NCBI RefSeq assembly: GCF_025465995.1
Contig: NZ_JANLNY010000022.1
Coordinates: forward strand, 124,001 to 188,000
DNA: 64,000 nt
Source: Pseudomonas sp. 5P_3.1_Bac2
Lineage (GTDB): Bacteria > Pseudomonadota > Gammaproteobacteria > Pseudomonadales > Pseudomonadaceae
Direction: 5' to 3'
Shown piece by piece: positions 28,784-37,674 of this stretch. Within the stretch, counting starts at the first letter, position 1. Every line of letters starts with the position of its first letter. The notes under the pieces are model-generated. The model did not search any database, was not told the DNA's origin, and was given only the letters and a program-made list of their open reading frames with translations. A program made the translations under genes and the position numbers.

Positions 28784-29487
28784 ACCTGTTGCTCTTAGAA
28801 GACAGCGACTTTGTCGCTGTCGATCAGGTTTGCCTCACCGGCCGGCGCCTTAAACATCTGCTGGAAGTGCACCGGGCCGCCATCGGCGACAGCCTGCGGG
28901 TTGGTCGTATCGGCGGGCTGATGGGCCAAGGCCACCTGCTCGAACTGGATCAACAGCAGGCGCGCTTAAGCGTCAGCTTTGACCAAGCACCGCCCGCCAA
29001 ACTGCCCCTGACCCTGCTGCTGGCCCTGCCACGCCCGAAGATGCTGCGCCGTGTGCTGCAAACCATCAGCAGCATGGGCGTGCCGAAAGTGGTGCTGCTG
29101 AACAGCTACCGGGTGGAAAAAAGCTTCTGGCAAACGCCCTTTCTCGCCCCCCAAGTGATCCGCGAGCAGTTGATTCTGGGCCTCGAACAAGCCCGCGATA
29201 CCGTCCTGCCTGAGGTGATCATCGAGAAGCGCTTTAAACCCTTTGTCGAAGACCAACTGCCGCAACTGGCCGCCGGCACCCTGGGCTTGGTCGGCCACCC
29301 CGGCGAGTACCCAGAATGCCCCCGCGCGGTCACCCAGCCAGTCACCTTGGCCATCGGTCCAGAAGGCGGCTGGATTCCCTATGAGGTGGATTTGCTGAAG
29401 CAGGCAGGCCTAGAGCCGGTGCAACTTGGCGAGCGCATCCTGCGCGTCGAAACCGCCGTCACCGCCCTGCTTGCCCGCCTCTACTAA
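28780..29487 (+). CDS. rsmE: 16S rRNA (uracil-1498-N3)-methyltransferase RsmE
   Basis: A 235-residue SPOUT-family methyltransferase. An N-terminal PUA-like domain is followed by the knotted SAM-binding domain with [17 protein letters not shown] and [17 protein letters not shown]. The start is a TTG at 28780 that overlaps the tatC stop by 4 bases, giving the family-typical start MNLLLLED; the next in-frame ATG (28921) would remove much of the PUA domain. It is followed by the 29.5-30.5 kb repeat array. Confidence 0.92.
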   Translation: MNLLLLEDSDFVAVDQVCLTGRRLKHLLEVHRAAIGDSLRVGRIGGLMGQGHLLELDQQQARLSVSFDQAPPAKLPLTLLLALPRPKMLRRVLQTISSMGVPKVVLLNSYRVEKSFWQTPFLAPQVIREQLILGLEQARDTVLPEVIIEKRFKPFVEDQLPQLAAGTLGLVGHPGEYPECPRAVTQPVTLAIGPEGGWIPYEVDLLKQAGLEPVQLGERILRVETAVTALLARLY

Positions 29488-29548
29488 CCCCCTGCCATAA
29501 GCCGCACCGCGTTTAGCCTAAGGGGTTCAACGCCGCCGGCCCCGTAGA

Positions 29549-30562
29549 GCGTAGGGTGGATGACGCTTCATCCATCCACCAGGCGTCCGCCATGGATATA
29601 TCGGTAAATCTTCAAGCATGAGGGCACTGTGGTGATGGTGGCCAAGGCCGCTGCGCGGCCGTTGACCACCCTACGTTGGAGCGGGTGGCTGCCGTGGTGC
29701 AAGCGCCTGTGCGGCGCCTGTGCGGCGATTGCGCCCTAGCGCTGCCCGCGCCAGAGCGTAGGGAGGATGACGCTTCATCCATCCACCAGGCGTCCGCCAT
29801 GGATATATCGGTAAGTCTTCAAGCATGAGGGCACTGTGGTGATGGTGGCCAAGGCCTCTGCGCGGCCGTTGACCACCCTAGGTTGGGGCGGGTGGCTGTC
29901 GTGGTGCGGCGATTGCGCCCTAGCGCTGCCCGCGCCAGCGTAGGGTGGATGGCGCTTCATCCATCCACCAGGCGTCCGTCATGGATATACCGGTAAATCT
30001 TCAGGCATGAGGGCACTGTGGTGATGGTGGCCAAGGCCGCTGCGCGGCCGTTGACCACCCTACGTTGGAGCGGGTGGCTGCCGTGGTGCAAGTGCCTGTG
30101 CGGCGATTGCCCCCTGCCGCTGCCCGCGCCAGCGTAGGGTGGATGACGCTTCATCCATCCACCAGGCGTCCGTCATGGATATATCGGTAAATCTTCAGGC
30201 ATGAGGGCACTGTGGTGATGGTGGCCAAGGCCGCTGCGCGGCCGTTGACCACCCTACGTTGGGGCGGGTGGCTGCCGTGGTGCAAGCATCTGTACGGCGA
30301 TTGCCGTCCTACCCTCTGCATCCCCTCGGTGCAAGCGCCTGTGCGGCGATTGCACCCTACCGCTGCACGCGCCAGAGCGTAGGGTGGATGGCGCTTCATC
30401 CATCCACCAGGCGTCCGTCATGGATATACCGGTAAATCTTCAAGCATGAGGGCACTGTGGTGATGGTGGTCAAGGCCGCTGCGCGGCCTTGGCCACCCTA
30501 CGTTGGGTGGGTGGCTGCCGTGGTGCAAGCATCGGTGCGGAGATTGCCGCCCTACCCCCTGA
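29549..30562. repeat. Array of five 126-bp elements bounded by inverted repeats
   Basis: The block between rsmE and the HxlR gene has no credible gene. It contains five direct copies of an element that begins CGTAGGGTGG and ends CCACCCTACG: 29550-29675, 29757-29882, 30 bp class spacers apart, then 29939-30064, 30133-30258 and 30378-30502 (lengths 126, 126, 126, 126, 125). Spacers are 81, 56, 68 and 119 bases and are also related. Each copy holds two inner hairpins: GGATGA-CGCT-TCATCC and GGTGGCCAAGGCCGC / GCGGCCGTTGACCACC. Copy 2 has changes at both ends (GGGAGG, CCTAGG). This looks like a locally amplified REP/MITE-type palindromic element. Small open frames inside it repeat with the unit and are not genes. 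Confidence 0.9.
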
Positions 30563-30630
30563 TCAACGCGTAGCTTGGTCACCAGGCTCCATAACCACAG
30601 TGGATGGATAAAGCGCTAAGTTAATCCTGG

Positions 30631-31116
30631 CTACTTAGCGTGCCAGTGGGCCGGTAACAGTTGTCCCTTAAAGGCCGGCGCCTCGCTTAGGGCCACGTCC
30701 TGGCCGTGCAATGGCTCGCCGCATTCGGAGCACACCAGCACACCCTGCATGGGCTTGCCGCAACGTTTGTGGGTGCGTTGGATCGGCGCACCTTCCGGGC
30801 CGCTCATATGGCGGTCGCCCCAATCGACCAAACTGACGATCACCGGATACAGGTCCAAGCCCTTCGCACTGAGCCGATATTCCTCGCGCAGCGGCCGCTG
30901 CTGGTAGGCCTCTTTGTGTAGCACGCCGGCCTCGACCAAGGTCTTCAAACGATCGGCCAGCACATGACGAGTCACGCCTAAACGCGCCTGAAAATCATCA
31001 AAACGCCGCGTGCCGAGAAAGCACTCGCGCAGCACCAGCAAGGTCCAACGATCACCCACCACCGACAGGGTGCGGGCCAAGGAGCACGGCTGCTGATCCA
31101 GTTCTTCCCAACGCAT
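30631..31116 (-). CDS. HxlR-family transcriptional regulator
   Basis: A 161-residue regulator with the HxlR winged helix (CSLARTLSVVGDRWTLLVLREC, then FDDFQARLGVTRHVLADRLKTLVEAGVL). The C-terminal 50 residues carry Cys pairs (KRCGKP, CSECGEP) that may form a small zinc site, a common extra in this subfamily. The ATG at 31116 has GGAGG 5 bases upstream. It is divergent from the SDR gene, and two matching inverted repeats lie between them, so it probably controls that operon and itself. The signal is unknown. Confidence 0.88.
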   Translation of the reverse strand: MRWEELDQQPCSLARTLSVVGDRWTLLVLRECFLGTRRFDDFQARLGVTRHVLADRLKTLVEAGVLHKEAYQQRPLREEYRLSAKGLDLYPVIVSLVDWGDRHMSGPEGAPIQRTHKRCGKPMQGVLVCSECGEPLHGQDVALSEAPAFKGQLLPAHWHAK

Positions 31117-31155
31117 GAGCACCTCCAGACAATGGCCTGCACTTTAGCTTGACAG

Positions 31156-31198
31156 GTTCCTAAATGGAACTGACTATCCGCAAGTTCCAAAACAGAAC
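31156..31198. promoter_or_regulatory. Twin inverted repeats between the HxlR and SDR genes
   Basis: GTTCC-TAAAT-GGAAC (31156-31170) and GTTCC-AAAAC-AGAAC (31184-31198) are two copies of the same 5-5-5 inverted repeat with starts 28 bases apart. They sit in the 97-base divergent region and resemble a double operator for the dimeric HxlR regulator, in phase on roughly the same DNA face. Confidence 0.65.
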
Positions 31199-31213
31199 TA
31201 ACGGAGAGTAGCT

Positions 31214-31942
31214 ATGAGCCAAAGCCGAGCTGTGCTGGTGGTGGGCGCCGGGGATGCCACCGGCGGCGCCATTGCCAAACGATTCGCCCGCGAGGGCTAT
31301 GTGGCCTGCGTGGCGCGGCGCAGTGCCGATAAGTTGCAGGGCTTAGTCACTGAGATTGAGGCGGCGGGCGGTCAAGCACGGGCTTTTGCCTGCGATGCGC
31401 GGCTTGAGGGGCACGTGGTCGAGCTGTTTGCCACCATCGAGCGCGAAGTCGGGCCGCTGCACGCGGTGATCTTCAACATCGGCGCCAATGTGCAGTTTTC
31501 CATCAGCGAAACCACCGAGCGGGTCTACCGCAAAGTCTGGGAGATGGGCGCTTTAGCCGGCTTCTTGACCGGCCGCGAAGCCGCCAAAGTCATGCTGCCG
31601 CGCGCCCAAGGCAGCATCATCTTTACCGGCGCCACGGCCTCGCTACGCGGCCGCGCCCACTTCGCCGCCTTTGCCAGCGCCAAGTTCGCCTTGCGCGCGC
31701 TGGCCCAAAGCATGGCGCGGGAGCTAGGGCCGAAGGGAATCCATGTCGCCCACCCGATTATCGATGGCGCCATCGACACGGCGTTTATCCGCGACAACTT
31801 CCCCACCCTGTACCAGCGCAAAGACGAGGACGGCATCCTCAACCCTGAGCATATCGCCGAGCAGTACTGGCAAATCCACTGCCAGCCCCGCGATTGCTGG
31901 GTCCATGAGCTGGATCTACGGCCCTGGTCAGAAACCTTCTAA
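31214..31942 (+). CDS. SDR-family protein with Phe in place of the catalytic Tyr
   Basis: A 242-residue short-chain dehydrogenase/reductase-fold protein. The cofactor turn is GAGDATGGAIA (11-21), and ARR at 34-36 suggests NADP binding. The usual catalytic YxxxK is FASAK at 153-157, so the tyrosine is replaced by Phe while the Lys is kept; Ser143 may be the remaining active-site Ser. It may therefore not be a normal dehydrogenase. Followed 35 bases later by a DsbA-family isomerase gene; both are probably under the divergent HxlR regulator. Substrate unknown. Confidence 0.8.
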   Translation: MSQSRAVLVVGAGDATGGAIAKRFAREGYVACVARRSADKLQGLVTEIEAAGGQARAFACDARLEGHVVELFATIEREVGPLHAVIFNIGANVQFSISETTERVYRKVWEMGALAGFLTGREAAKVMLPRAQGSIIFTGATASLRGRAHFAAFASAKFALRALAQSMARELGPKGIHVAHPIIDGAIDTAFIRDNFPTLYQRKDEDGILNPEHIAEQYWQIHCQPRDCWVHELDLRPWSETF

Positions 31943-31977
31943 GCCCCAAGCCATAACCATCCTAAGGAGCAGTGAAC

Positions 31978-32568
31978 ATGAGCAAAAGCGTAGAGTTTTT
32001 CTTCGACTTCGGTAGCCCCACCAGCTACCTGGCCTTTACCCAGCTGCCAGCTATTGCCCAAGCCACCGGCGCCCAAATCATCTGGCGCCCGCTACTGCTA
32101 GGCGCGCTGTTTAAAGCCATCGGCAACCAGTCGCCAGTCAGCCTGCCAGCCAAGGGCCGCTATATGTTCCAGGACATGGCGCGCTTCGCTAAACGCTATG
32201 AAGTGCCGCTTAAGCTCAACCCGTTTTTCCCGATCAACACCTTGCAGTTGATGCGCGGCGCCGTGGCCTATGCCGGCACGCCAGAGTTCGAGCGTTACAT
32301 GCAAGCCATCTACCAAGGCATTTGGGTGCAGCAGCTGAACTTGGGCGATGCACAGGTGCTGGCGCAGCTGCTGACTGAAGCGGGTTTCAACCCCACTGAG
32401 TTTGCCGCCAAGATTGCAGACGAAGCGGTCAAGCAGCAGCTTAAGGACAACACTGACGAGGCGGTTAAACGCGGGGTATTTGGCGCACCGACTTTTTTTA
32501 TCGATGGACAAATGTACTTTGGCCAAGACCGCTTGGACTTTGTCGCCGCAGCGCTCAAGGCTGAGTAA
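31978..32568 (+). CDS. DsbA-family 2-hydroxychromene-2-carboxylate isomerase-like protein
   Basis: A 196-residue thioredoxin-fold protein of the kappa-GST/HCCA isomerase group: FFFDFGSPTSYLAFTQLP at the N-terminus with Ser in the position used to activate glutathione, a helical insert, and GVFGAPTFFIDGQMYFGQDRLDF at the end. Such enzymes isomerise aromatic catabolites or transfer glutathione. No aromatic ring-cleavage genes are nearby, so the true substrate is unknown. The ATG at 31978 has AAGGAG upstream. Confidence 0.85.
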   Translation: MSKSVEFFFDFGSPTSYLAFTQLPAIAQATGAQIIWRPLLLGALFKAIGNQSPVSLPAKGRYMFQDMARFAKRYEVPLKLNPFFPINTLQLMRGAVAYAGTPEFERYMQAIYQGIWVQQLNLGDAQVLAQLLTEAGFNPTEFAAKIADEAVKQQLKDNTDEAVKRGVFGAPTFFIDGQMYFGQDRLDFVAAALKAE

Positions 32569-32618
32569 AACTGCGCTCCAGCGGCCCACCACCATGCCTG
32601 TGCGGGCCGCCTGTGGGC

Positions 32619-33056
32619 TTAAGTCTCCAGCAAAAAGGTCACCGGCCCGTCGTTAACCAGATGCACCTGCATATCGGCGCCGAACTGGCCGGTGGCAACC
32701 GTCGGGTGCTGCTCACGGGCTTGCGCCACCAACAGATCAAACAACTGCTCGCCTAAAGCCGGTGGCGCCGCCGTGGAGAAGCCCGGGCGCAAACCGCTTT
32801 TAGTATCGGCAGCCAAGGTGAACTGTGACACCAGCAGCAAGCCCCCCTGAATATCTTTCAGCGACAGGTTCATCTTGCCGTCAGCATCGCTAAATACCCG
32901 GTAGTTGAGCAGTTTATGCAGCAACTTGCTGACGCTGGCCGGCGTGTCGTGCGGCTCGACGCCGACCAACACCAATAAGCCTTGCTCGATGGCACCAATG
33001 ACCTGCCCTGCCACCTCCACCCGTGCGCCACGGGCGCGTTGAATCAAAGCCTTCAT
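32619..33056 (-). CDS. dtd: D-aminoacyl-tRNA deacylase
   Basis: A 145-residue proofreading enzyme that removes D-amino acids (and glycine from tRNA-Ala) from mischarged tRNA. Both active-site signatures are present: SQFTLAAD near residue 78 and the C-terminal NDGPVTF with the cis Gly-Pro. Start overlaps the pip stop by 4 bases, so the two genes form one unit. Confidence 0.96.
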   Translation of the reverse strand: MKALIQRARGARVEVAGQVIGAIEQGLLVLVGVEPHDTPASVSKLLHKLLNYRVFSDADGKMNLSLKDIQGGLLLVSQFTLAADTKSGLRPGFSTAAPPALGEQLFDLLVAQAREQHPTVATGQFGADMQVHLVNDGPVTFLLET

Positions 33057-34024
33057 GCTTCATCCGGAGCTAAGTTAAGTAAACGCCGCGCCATGGCATC
33101 GGTGGCCCGCACCAAGGCGTCGGTATTGCCGGGTTCCGAGGCCACGTGACCGGCATCACGGACAATCTGCAACTCGCTGTTGGGCCAAGCCTTGTGCAGC
33201 GCCCAGGCGTTATCCAGCGGGCAGATCACGTCATAGCGACCATGCACGATCACCCCCGGTAAGTGGGCGATCTTGGGCATATCGCGCAACAACTGGTCAG
33301 GCTCTAAAAAGCCTTTGTTGATGAAGTAATGGCACTCGATGCGGGCAATCGACATGGCACGATTGGCGTCGGTGAAGCGCTCCACGACTTGCGGATTAGG
33401 CCGCAGCGTGGCAGTCCGCCCTTCCCAGGTGGCCCAGGCTTTGGCCGCATGCATCTGGGCAATTTGATCGGCACCGGTCAGGCGCTTATAGAACGCCGCG
33501 ATCAGATCATCGCGTTCCTGCGGCGGGATCGGCGCGATGTAATCTTCCCAGTAATCTGGGAACAGGCGGCTGGCACCGCGCTGATAGAACCACTCCAGCT
33601 CCTGCTCGCGGCACAGAAAGATGCCGCGCAGCAACAAACCATGCACGCGTTCAGGGTGAGCCTGGGCATAGGCCAGGGCCAGGGTCGAACCCCAAGAGCC
33701 GCCAAACAACACCCACTTATCGATCCCCAGATGCTCGCGGATGCTTTCCATATCGGCGATCAGGTCTTGGGTGGTGTTGTTTTCCAGCTCGGCAAAAGGC
33801 GTCGAGCGCCCGCAGCCGCGCTGATCAAAGGTCACGATGCGGTACAGGTTCGGGTCGAAAAAACGCCGGCTCGATTCATCGCAGCCCGAGCCTGGGCCGC
33901 CGTGGATAAACACCACTGGCAGGCCATCGGCGCGGCCACTCTCATCCACGTACAAGACATGGGGGGCTTGCACTGCGAGGGCGTGACGAGCGTAAGGCTT
34001 AATTTCCGGGTACAAGGTCTGCAT
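33053..34024 (-). CDS. pip: Prolyl aminopeptidase (proline iminopeptidase)
   Basis: A 323-residue cytoplasmic alpha/beta hydrolase of peptidase family S33 that removes N-terminal proline. The oxyanion motif HGGPGSG is at 41-47 and the nucleophile Ser110 lies in GGSWGS; the acid is in HGRYDVICP and the His in DAGHVAS. Length and motifs match bacterial Pip. First gene of a pip-dtd pair, an arrangement known in Pseudomonas; divergent from a lipoprotein gene. Confidence 0.95.
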   Translation of the reverse strand: MQTLYPEIKPYARHALAVQAPHVLYVDESGRADGLPVVFIHGGPGSGCDESSRRFFDPNLYRIVTFDQRGCGRSTPFAELENNTTQDLIADMESIREHLGIDKWVLFGGSWGSTLALAYAQAHPERVHGLLLRGIFLCREQELEWFYQRGASRLFPDYWEDYIAPIPPQERDDLIAAFYKRLTGADQIAQMHAAKAWATWEGRTATLRPNPQVVERFTDANRAMSIARIECHYFINKGFLEPDQLLRDMPKIAHLPGVIVHGRYDVICPLDNAWALHKAWPNSELQIVRDAGHVASEPGNTDALVRATDAMARRLLNLAPDEA

Positions 34025-34120
34025 AACTTGCTCCTATACTTAGCCGCGCCCCGGAGCCCGATAACGGCTACAGGCGGGTCGCAATGCCAAGCATCATAAC
34101 CATGAAAAAAGGACTTGAGC

Positions 34121-34558
34121 ATGCCTAGCTGGGTTATCCCCCGCGCTTTTATCTGCCTTGTATTCGCCATGCTGAGCGCCTGCACGCCACAAGACAGCAA
34201 CCAGGCGGCATTGGAAGAGGCCGTCAGCCAACTGCAAAAAAACCTTCAGGGCAAGCGCGCCAGTGCGGTGATGGAACAACTGCATCCGCAATTTCTCGCC
34301 CAGCAGCAGTACGACCGCGCCTGGGCACAGCGCAGCATGCTCGCGCTGTTTATGCGCCATAAGCGGGTGCAGATCATCACCCTGAGCAAAACCACGAGCC
34401 TCGATGGCCCCTACAGTGAACGCGGTCTGACCGAGGCGCGGGTGGCGCTGACCGGGGCGCAGAACTTACTGCCCAATAGCGCCGAGCATTTGCAATTGAA
34501 GATGCAGTGGTGGCTGGAGCAAGGCCAGTGGCGCCTGGCCCGGCTCGATTGGCAGTAG
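34121..34558 (+). CDS. Small lipoprotein of unknown function
   Basis: A 145-residue protein with a signal peptide and lipobox (VFAMLSAC), so the mature protein should begin at a lipidated Cys near residue 21. The rest is mixed helix and strand (LEEAVSQLQKNLQGKRASAVMEQL; WWLEQGQWRLARLDWQ), reminiscent of NTF2-like folds. The ATG at 34121 has AAAGGA upstream. No function recognised. It converges on the methyltransferase-like gene with a 3-base gap. Confidence 0.7.
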   Translation: MPSWVIPRAFICLVFAMLSACTPQDSNQAALEEAVSQLQKNLQGKRASAVMEQLHPQFLAQQQYDRAWAQRSMLALFMRHKRVQIITLSKTTSLDGPYSERGLTEARVALTGAQNLLPNSAEHLQLKMQWWLEQGQWRLARLDWQ

Positions 34559-34561
34559 CGG

Positions 34562-35116
34562 CTAAAACATCCAGGGCACAAACATTTTGCTGCGCTGCAT
34601 GTACTCGCTGTAGGCATCGCCAAACTGCTGCAAGCACTCGGCCTCATCAAACTTGGCCGTCAGATACAAGGCCACCGTGGCGATACCGGCCAGCGTCCAA
34701 CTGAGGCCGTTGGGCTGCTTAAACGCCACGCCCCACGCCAGCAGCAACAACGAGGCGTACAGCGGATGGCGGATATGGCTGAACACGCCACTGGTGACCA
34801 GTTGCGAGGTGCGTTCAAAGGCAAACAGCTCGGCATCGTTGCGCTGATCATTGGGCTTGCCGGCACGGCGCAGTTGGTACACACCCGGCACCAGCACGAG
34901 CAGCGAGGCGAATAACAAGGCCCAGGATGCCAACTGATGGGCGCTGTAACGCTCGACAAACCAGTACGGGCCATTGAACACCAGCAAAACGAGGATCGCC
35001 TCCCAAGCAAAGAAACGGTAAAAACCGTGGGACTGCGGTCGGCGCAGGGCCTGCCAAGACAACGCCAGCAAGAGCAAAGTGCCCAGCACAAAAGCTGAAA
35101 CCTGTAGAGCGCCCAT
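34562..35116 (-). CDS. Isoprenylcysteine carboxyl methyltransferase-like membrane protein
   Basis: A 184-residue protein with about five hydrophobic segments and the ICMT/PEMT-type C-terminal cofactor region (SGVFSHIRHPLYASLLLLAWGVAF, FDEAECLQQFGDAYSEYM). Bacterial members methylate small or lipid substrates of unknown identity. It is divergent from the start of the acyl/resorcinol-type cluster (92 bases between starts), so a tailoring role there is possible but unproven. Confidence 0.72.
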   Translation of the reverse strand: MGALQVSAFVLGTLLLLALSWQALRRPQSHGFYRFFAWEAILVLLVFNGPYWFVERYSAHQLASWALLFASLLVLVPGVYQLRRAGKPNDQRNDAELFAFERTSQLVTSGVFSHIRHPLYASLLLLAWGVAFKQPNGLSWTLAGIATVALYLTAKFDEAECLQQFGDAYSEYMQRSKMFVPWMF

Positions 35117-35208
35117 TTTTATTCCTCCATCACCGACCCAACTGGCAGCGCTGCGCCAGCATTACCCCCTCTGCTACACTGCCGTTCCATTTGCCCACGC
35201 AGCCCCCC

Positions 35209-35616
35209 ATGGACCGCACTCAACTGCTCAGCCTGCTGCCCCATCAAGGTACTGCCCTGTGGCTGGACAGTTTGCTGCAACACGACCCGCGCCGCATCAC
35301 TGGCCTTAGCGCCTGGCACTACTTGCACAAGGTGCGCAGTGACGCTTCAGCCTGTTTGTTGTTTGAGGCGGCAGCGCAGTTATGTGCCGCACATGGTGCC
35401 CTATACGGCGATAGCAGCGCCATTGAAATGGCACTAGTGGGCAAGCTTTCCCAGCTGCAATTGCATCACGAGCCAGACGTGCGCGACGGCGTGTTGCACC
35501 TAAGCGCGGAGCAAGAAGCCCTGAGCCCGGGCGGTGCCCTGTATGCCTTTGCCATCCACCATCAGGGCCAGTTGTTGCTCGACGGCAAACTGTTGCTGGT
35601 GCTGATCCATGCTTGA
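35209..35616 (+). CDS. Hot-dog-fold 3-hydroxyacyl-ACP dehydratase-like protein (ApeP-type)
   Basis: A 135-residue protein of the FabZ/ApeP-like hot-dog group. The N-terminal LLPHQGTALWLDSLL contains the conserved catalytic-type His, and FEAAAQLCAAHGALYG is the matching central helix with Glu. It would dehydrate 3-hydroxyacyl-ACP in an acyl or polyene chain. First gene of a six-gene plus-strand operon; it overlaps the ATPase gene by 8 bases. Start ATG at 35209 lacks a strong ribosome site; an upstream TTG at 35191 is possible. Confidence 0.72.
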   Translation: MDRTQLLSLLPHQGTALWLDSLLQHDPRRITGLSAWHYLHKVRSDASACLLFEAAAQLCAAHGALYGDSSAIEMALVGKLSQLQLHHEPDVRDGVLHLSAEQEALSPGGALYAFAIHHQGQLLLDGKLLLVLIHA

Positions 35617-36493
35617 GCTTAGACAGATCAGCCATCACTACCCCGGGGCCCAGCGCGCGGCCCTGAGCCAGATCGATCTGCACCTGCAAGCCGGCCAATG
35701 CCTCGGTTTGCTCGGCAGCAATGGCGCCGGCAAAACCACCCTGCTGTCGCTCATCAGCGGCGTGCTGGCGGTTCAACAAGGAAAGATGCATTGGGATAGC
35801 CAACCGCGCCTGGGCTTGATTCCCCAGCAGTTGGCGTTCTACGGCGCCCTGCGGGTAGCGGAAAACCTCAATCTATTTGCCGACCTGTACCACCTGCGCG
35901 GTGCCGAGCGCCGTCAGCAGTTAGCCCAGTGCATCGACGTCTGCGCCCTCGGCAGCCTGCTTAAACGGCGCAGCGAGCAGCTCTCCGGTGGCGAGCAACG
36001 GCGCTTAAATTTCGCCATCGGCCTGCTGCAACCGGCGGACCTGTATCTGTTCGATGAAGCCACCGTGGGCGTCGACGCCAGCAATCGGCAGCCACTGCTC
36101 GGCGCGGTGGAACAACTGTGCGCCGCCGGCAAAGCGGTGATCTACACCAGCCACTATCTGGAAGAAGTCGAGCGCGTCGCCCAGCGTATCCTCCTGCTGC
36201 ATGAAGGCCAGGTGCGGTTGGATGTGGATAAACGCCAACTGCTCGGCGACAACCACGGCTTGCTGCTGGAATGGCCGCAGCAGGTCCCGGCCGGCATCAC
36301 GGAGCTGATCCACAGCCTGCAATTAAGCGCCGAAGCGCTGCCCAGAGGCCTGCGCATTAACCGGTTGGACGCCGCACAACTACAGGCCATCACCCGCTTC
36401 GTCAGCCAGCAAACACCGTTGCCGAGCCTGCTGCGTTTTGGCCGGCCATCCCTTGAGCAACTCTACTTACAGCTCAACGGTGGACGCCTATGA
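35609..36493 (+). CDS. ABC-2 type exporter ATP-binding protein
   Basis: A 294-residue ATPase: Walker A GSNGAGKT at 36-43, signature LSGGEQRRL near 128-136, Walker B DLYLFDEAT, H-loop in YTSHYLEEVERVA, and a C-terminal extension typical of DrrA/NodI-type exporters. With the next gene it forms an exporter, presumably for the product of the surrounding acyl-carrier and ketosynthase genes. Confidence 0.9.
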   Translation: MLELRQISHHYPGAQRAALSQIDLHLQAGQCLGLLGSNGAGKTTLLSLISGVLAVQQGKMHWDSQPRLGLIPQQLAFYGALRVAENLNLFADLYHLRGAERRQQLAQCIDVCALGSLLKRRSEQLSGGEQRRLNFAIGLLQPADLYLFDEATVGVDASNRQPLLGAVEQLCAAGKAVIYTSHYLEEVERVAQRILLLHEGQVRLDVDKRQLLGDNHGLLLEWPQQVPAGITELIHSLQLSAEALPRGLRINRLDAAQLQAITRFVSQQTPLPSLLRFGRPSLEQLYLQLNGGRL

Positions 36494-37674
36494 GGCTATG
36501 GGCGCTGCTGCGCAAAGAGCTGCTGCTACTGCTGCGCGACCCCCACGCGCTGGCCGTGCTGTTTATTATGCCGACCCTGTTTTTGCTGCTGATGGCCGGC
36601 GCCATGTCGAGCTATATGCAGGAGCGGCCACCGGCCCTGCGTTTACTCCTGCAAGCGGCGGATGACGACAACAGCAGATTCTTTCGCGCCGCCCTGCAAG
36701 CGCAGCTCAGCGACAGCCAATTGCTGCGCGCAAGCAGCGAACGCTTGGCCACCATCAGCTTGCCGCCCGACTTCGCCGCACACCTGCTCGACACCCCGCA
36801 CCAAGGCCCGAGCCTGAGTTTCCCGGCGCAGTTCGATAAGCTCTCGCGCCAGCGTCTGCACAGTGCGGTCAATGTGGCCTTAGCGCAAACCCGCCTACGC
36901 GCCTTTCTGCAAGACAGTGGCGCGCTGGGCAGCGACTTGAGCCAGGCGGAACAACTGCAACGGGTGCAACAACGCACACAAAGCCAGATCACCGAGCTGG
37001 AACAACTGGCCAGCGGCGACTTAAGCGGCCGCGCCAATGCCAGCCAACTGAGCGTGCCGGCCTGGCTGATCTTCGGCATGTTCTTTGTGGTGCTGCCCAT
37101 GGCCGGCGGCTTCCAGCGCGAGCAACAGAGCGGCGCCCTGTTGCGCCTGCGGGCCATGGGCCTCAGCCACAGCACGCTGATCTTAAGCAAACTGCTGCCC
37201 TACGCGGCCATCAACCTGGTGCAATTCGCCCTACTGCTGGGCATCGGCGTGTACGCCTTGCCGCTGCTCGGCCTGCCCGGCCTGAGCCTGCCTGGCAGTG
37301 CCGCCGCCTATGTACTGCTGGCGGTGTGTTTAAGCCTGGCCACCTGTAGTCTCGGCCTGCTCCTGGCAGCCTTGGCGCGCAGCAGTGAGCAAGCGCTCTT
37401 GCTGGGCGGCGGTATCAATATCATCCTCGCGGCGCTGGGCGGCATTATGGTGCCCAAGAGCGTTATGCCTGAGACTATGGCCCAGGTGGCGCAGCTCTCC
37501 CCCATGAGTTGGGCGCTCGACGCTTTTCTCAGCTTGCTGGTGGGGCACGCCACCCTGATGGATATTGCCCCCTATTGCCTGCGCCTAGTGCTGTTTGCAG
37601 CAGTGCTGGGCGCAGGCGGGCTGCTTTTGTTAACAAGAAGAATACGGCACACGCAATGGACCACTCATTACTAG
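36490..37674 (+). CDS. ABC-2 type exporter permease
   Basis: A 394-residue permease with one N-terminal membrane segment (about 20-37), a large extracytoplasmic domain (about 40-195) and five further segments (around 200-390), the ABC-2 layout. It overlaps the ATPase gene by 4 bases (ATGA) and the following ACP gene by 19 bases, showing tight coupling of transport and synthesis genes. Substrate unknown; lipid-like product export is inferred from context. Confidence 0.88.
   Translation: MRLWALLRKELLLLLRDPHALAVLFIMPTLFLLLMAGAMSSYMQERPPALRLLLQAADDDNSRFFRAALQAQLSDSQLLRASSERLATISLPPDFAAHLLDTPHQGPSLSFPAQFDKLSRQRLHSAVNVALAQTRLRAFLQDSGALGSDLSQAEQLQRVQQRTQSQITELEQLASGDLSGRANASQLSVPAWLIFGMFFVVLPMAGGFQREQQSGALLRLRAMGLSHSTLILSKLLPYAAINLVQFALLLGIGVYALPLLGLPGLSLPGSAAAYVLLAVCLSLATCSLGLLLAALARSSEQALLLGGGINIILAALGGIMVPKSVMPETMAQVAQLSPMSWALDAFLSLLVGHATLMDIAPYCLRLVLFAAVLGAGGLLLLTRRIRHTQWTTHY

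Noticed and set aside
29612..30399. Series of similar short minus-strand open frames (MKRHPPYA...)
   Set aside because: They recur with the repeated element, change with every small repeat variation, and lack ribosome sites.
29549..30562. CRISPR array
   Set aside because: Units of about 126 bases with related spacers and terminal inverted repeats do not fit CRISPR repeats (about 28-37 bases with unique spacers), and no cas gene is near.
37509..37655. Longer N-terminus for the acyl carrier protein
   Set aside because: It would run deep into the permease gene in another frame and adds an Arg/Pro-rich stretch not found in carrier proteins; the ATG at 37656 gives a normal ACP size.
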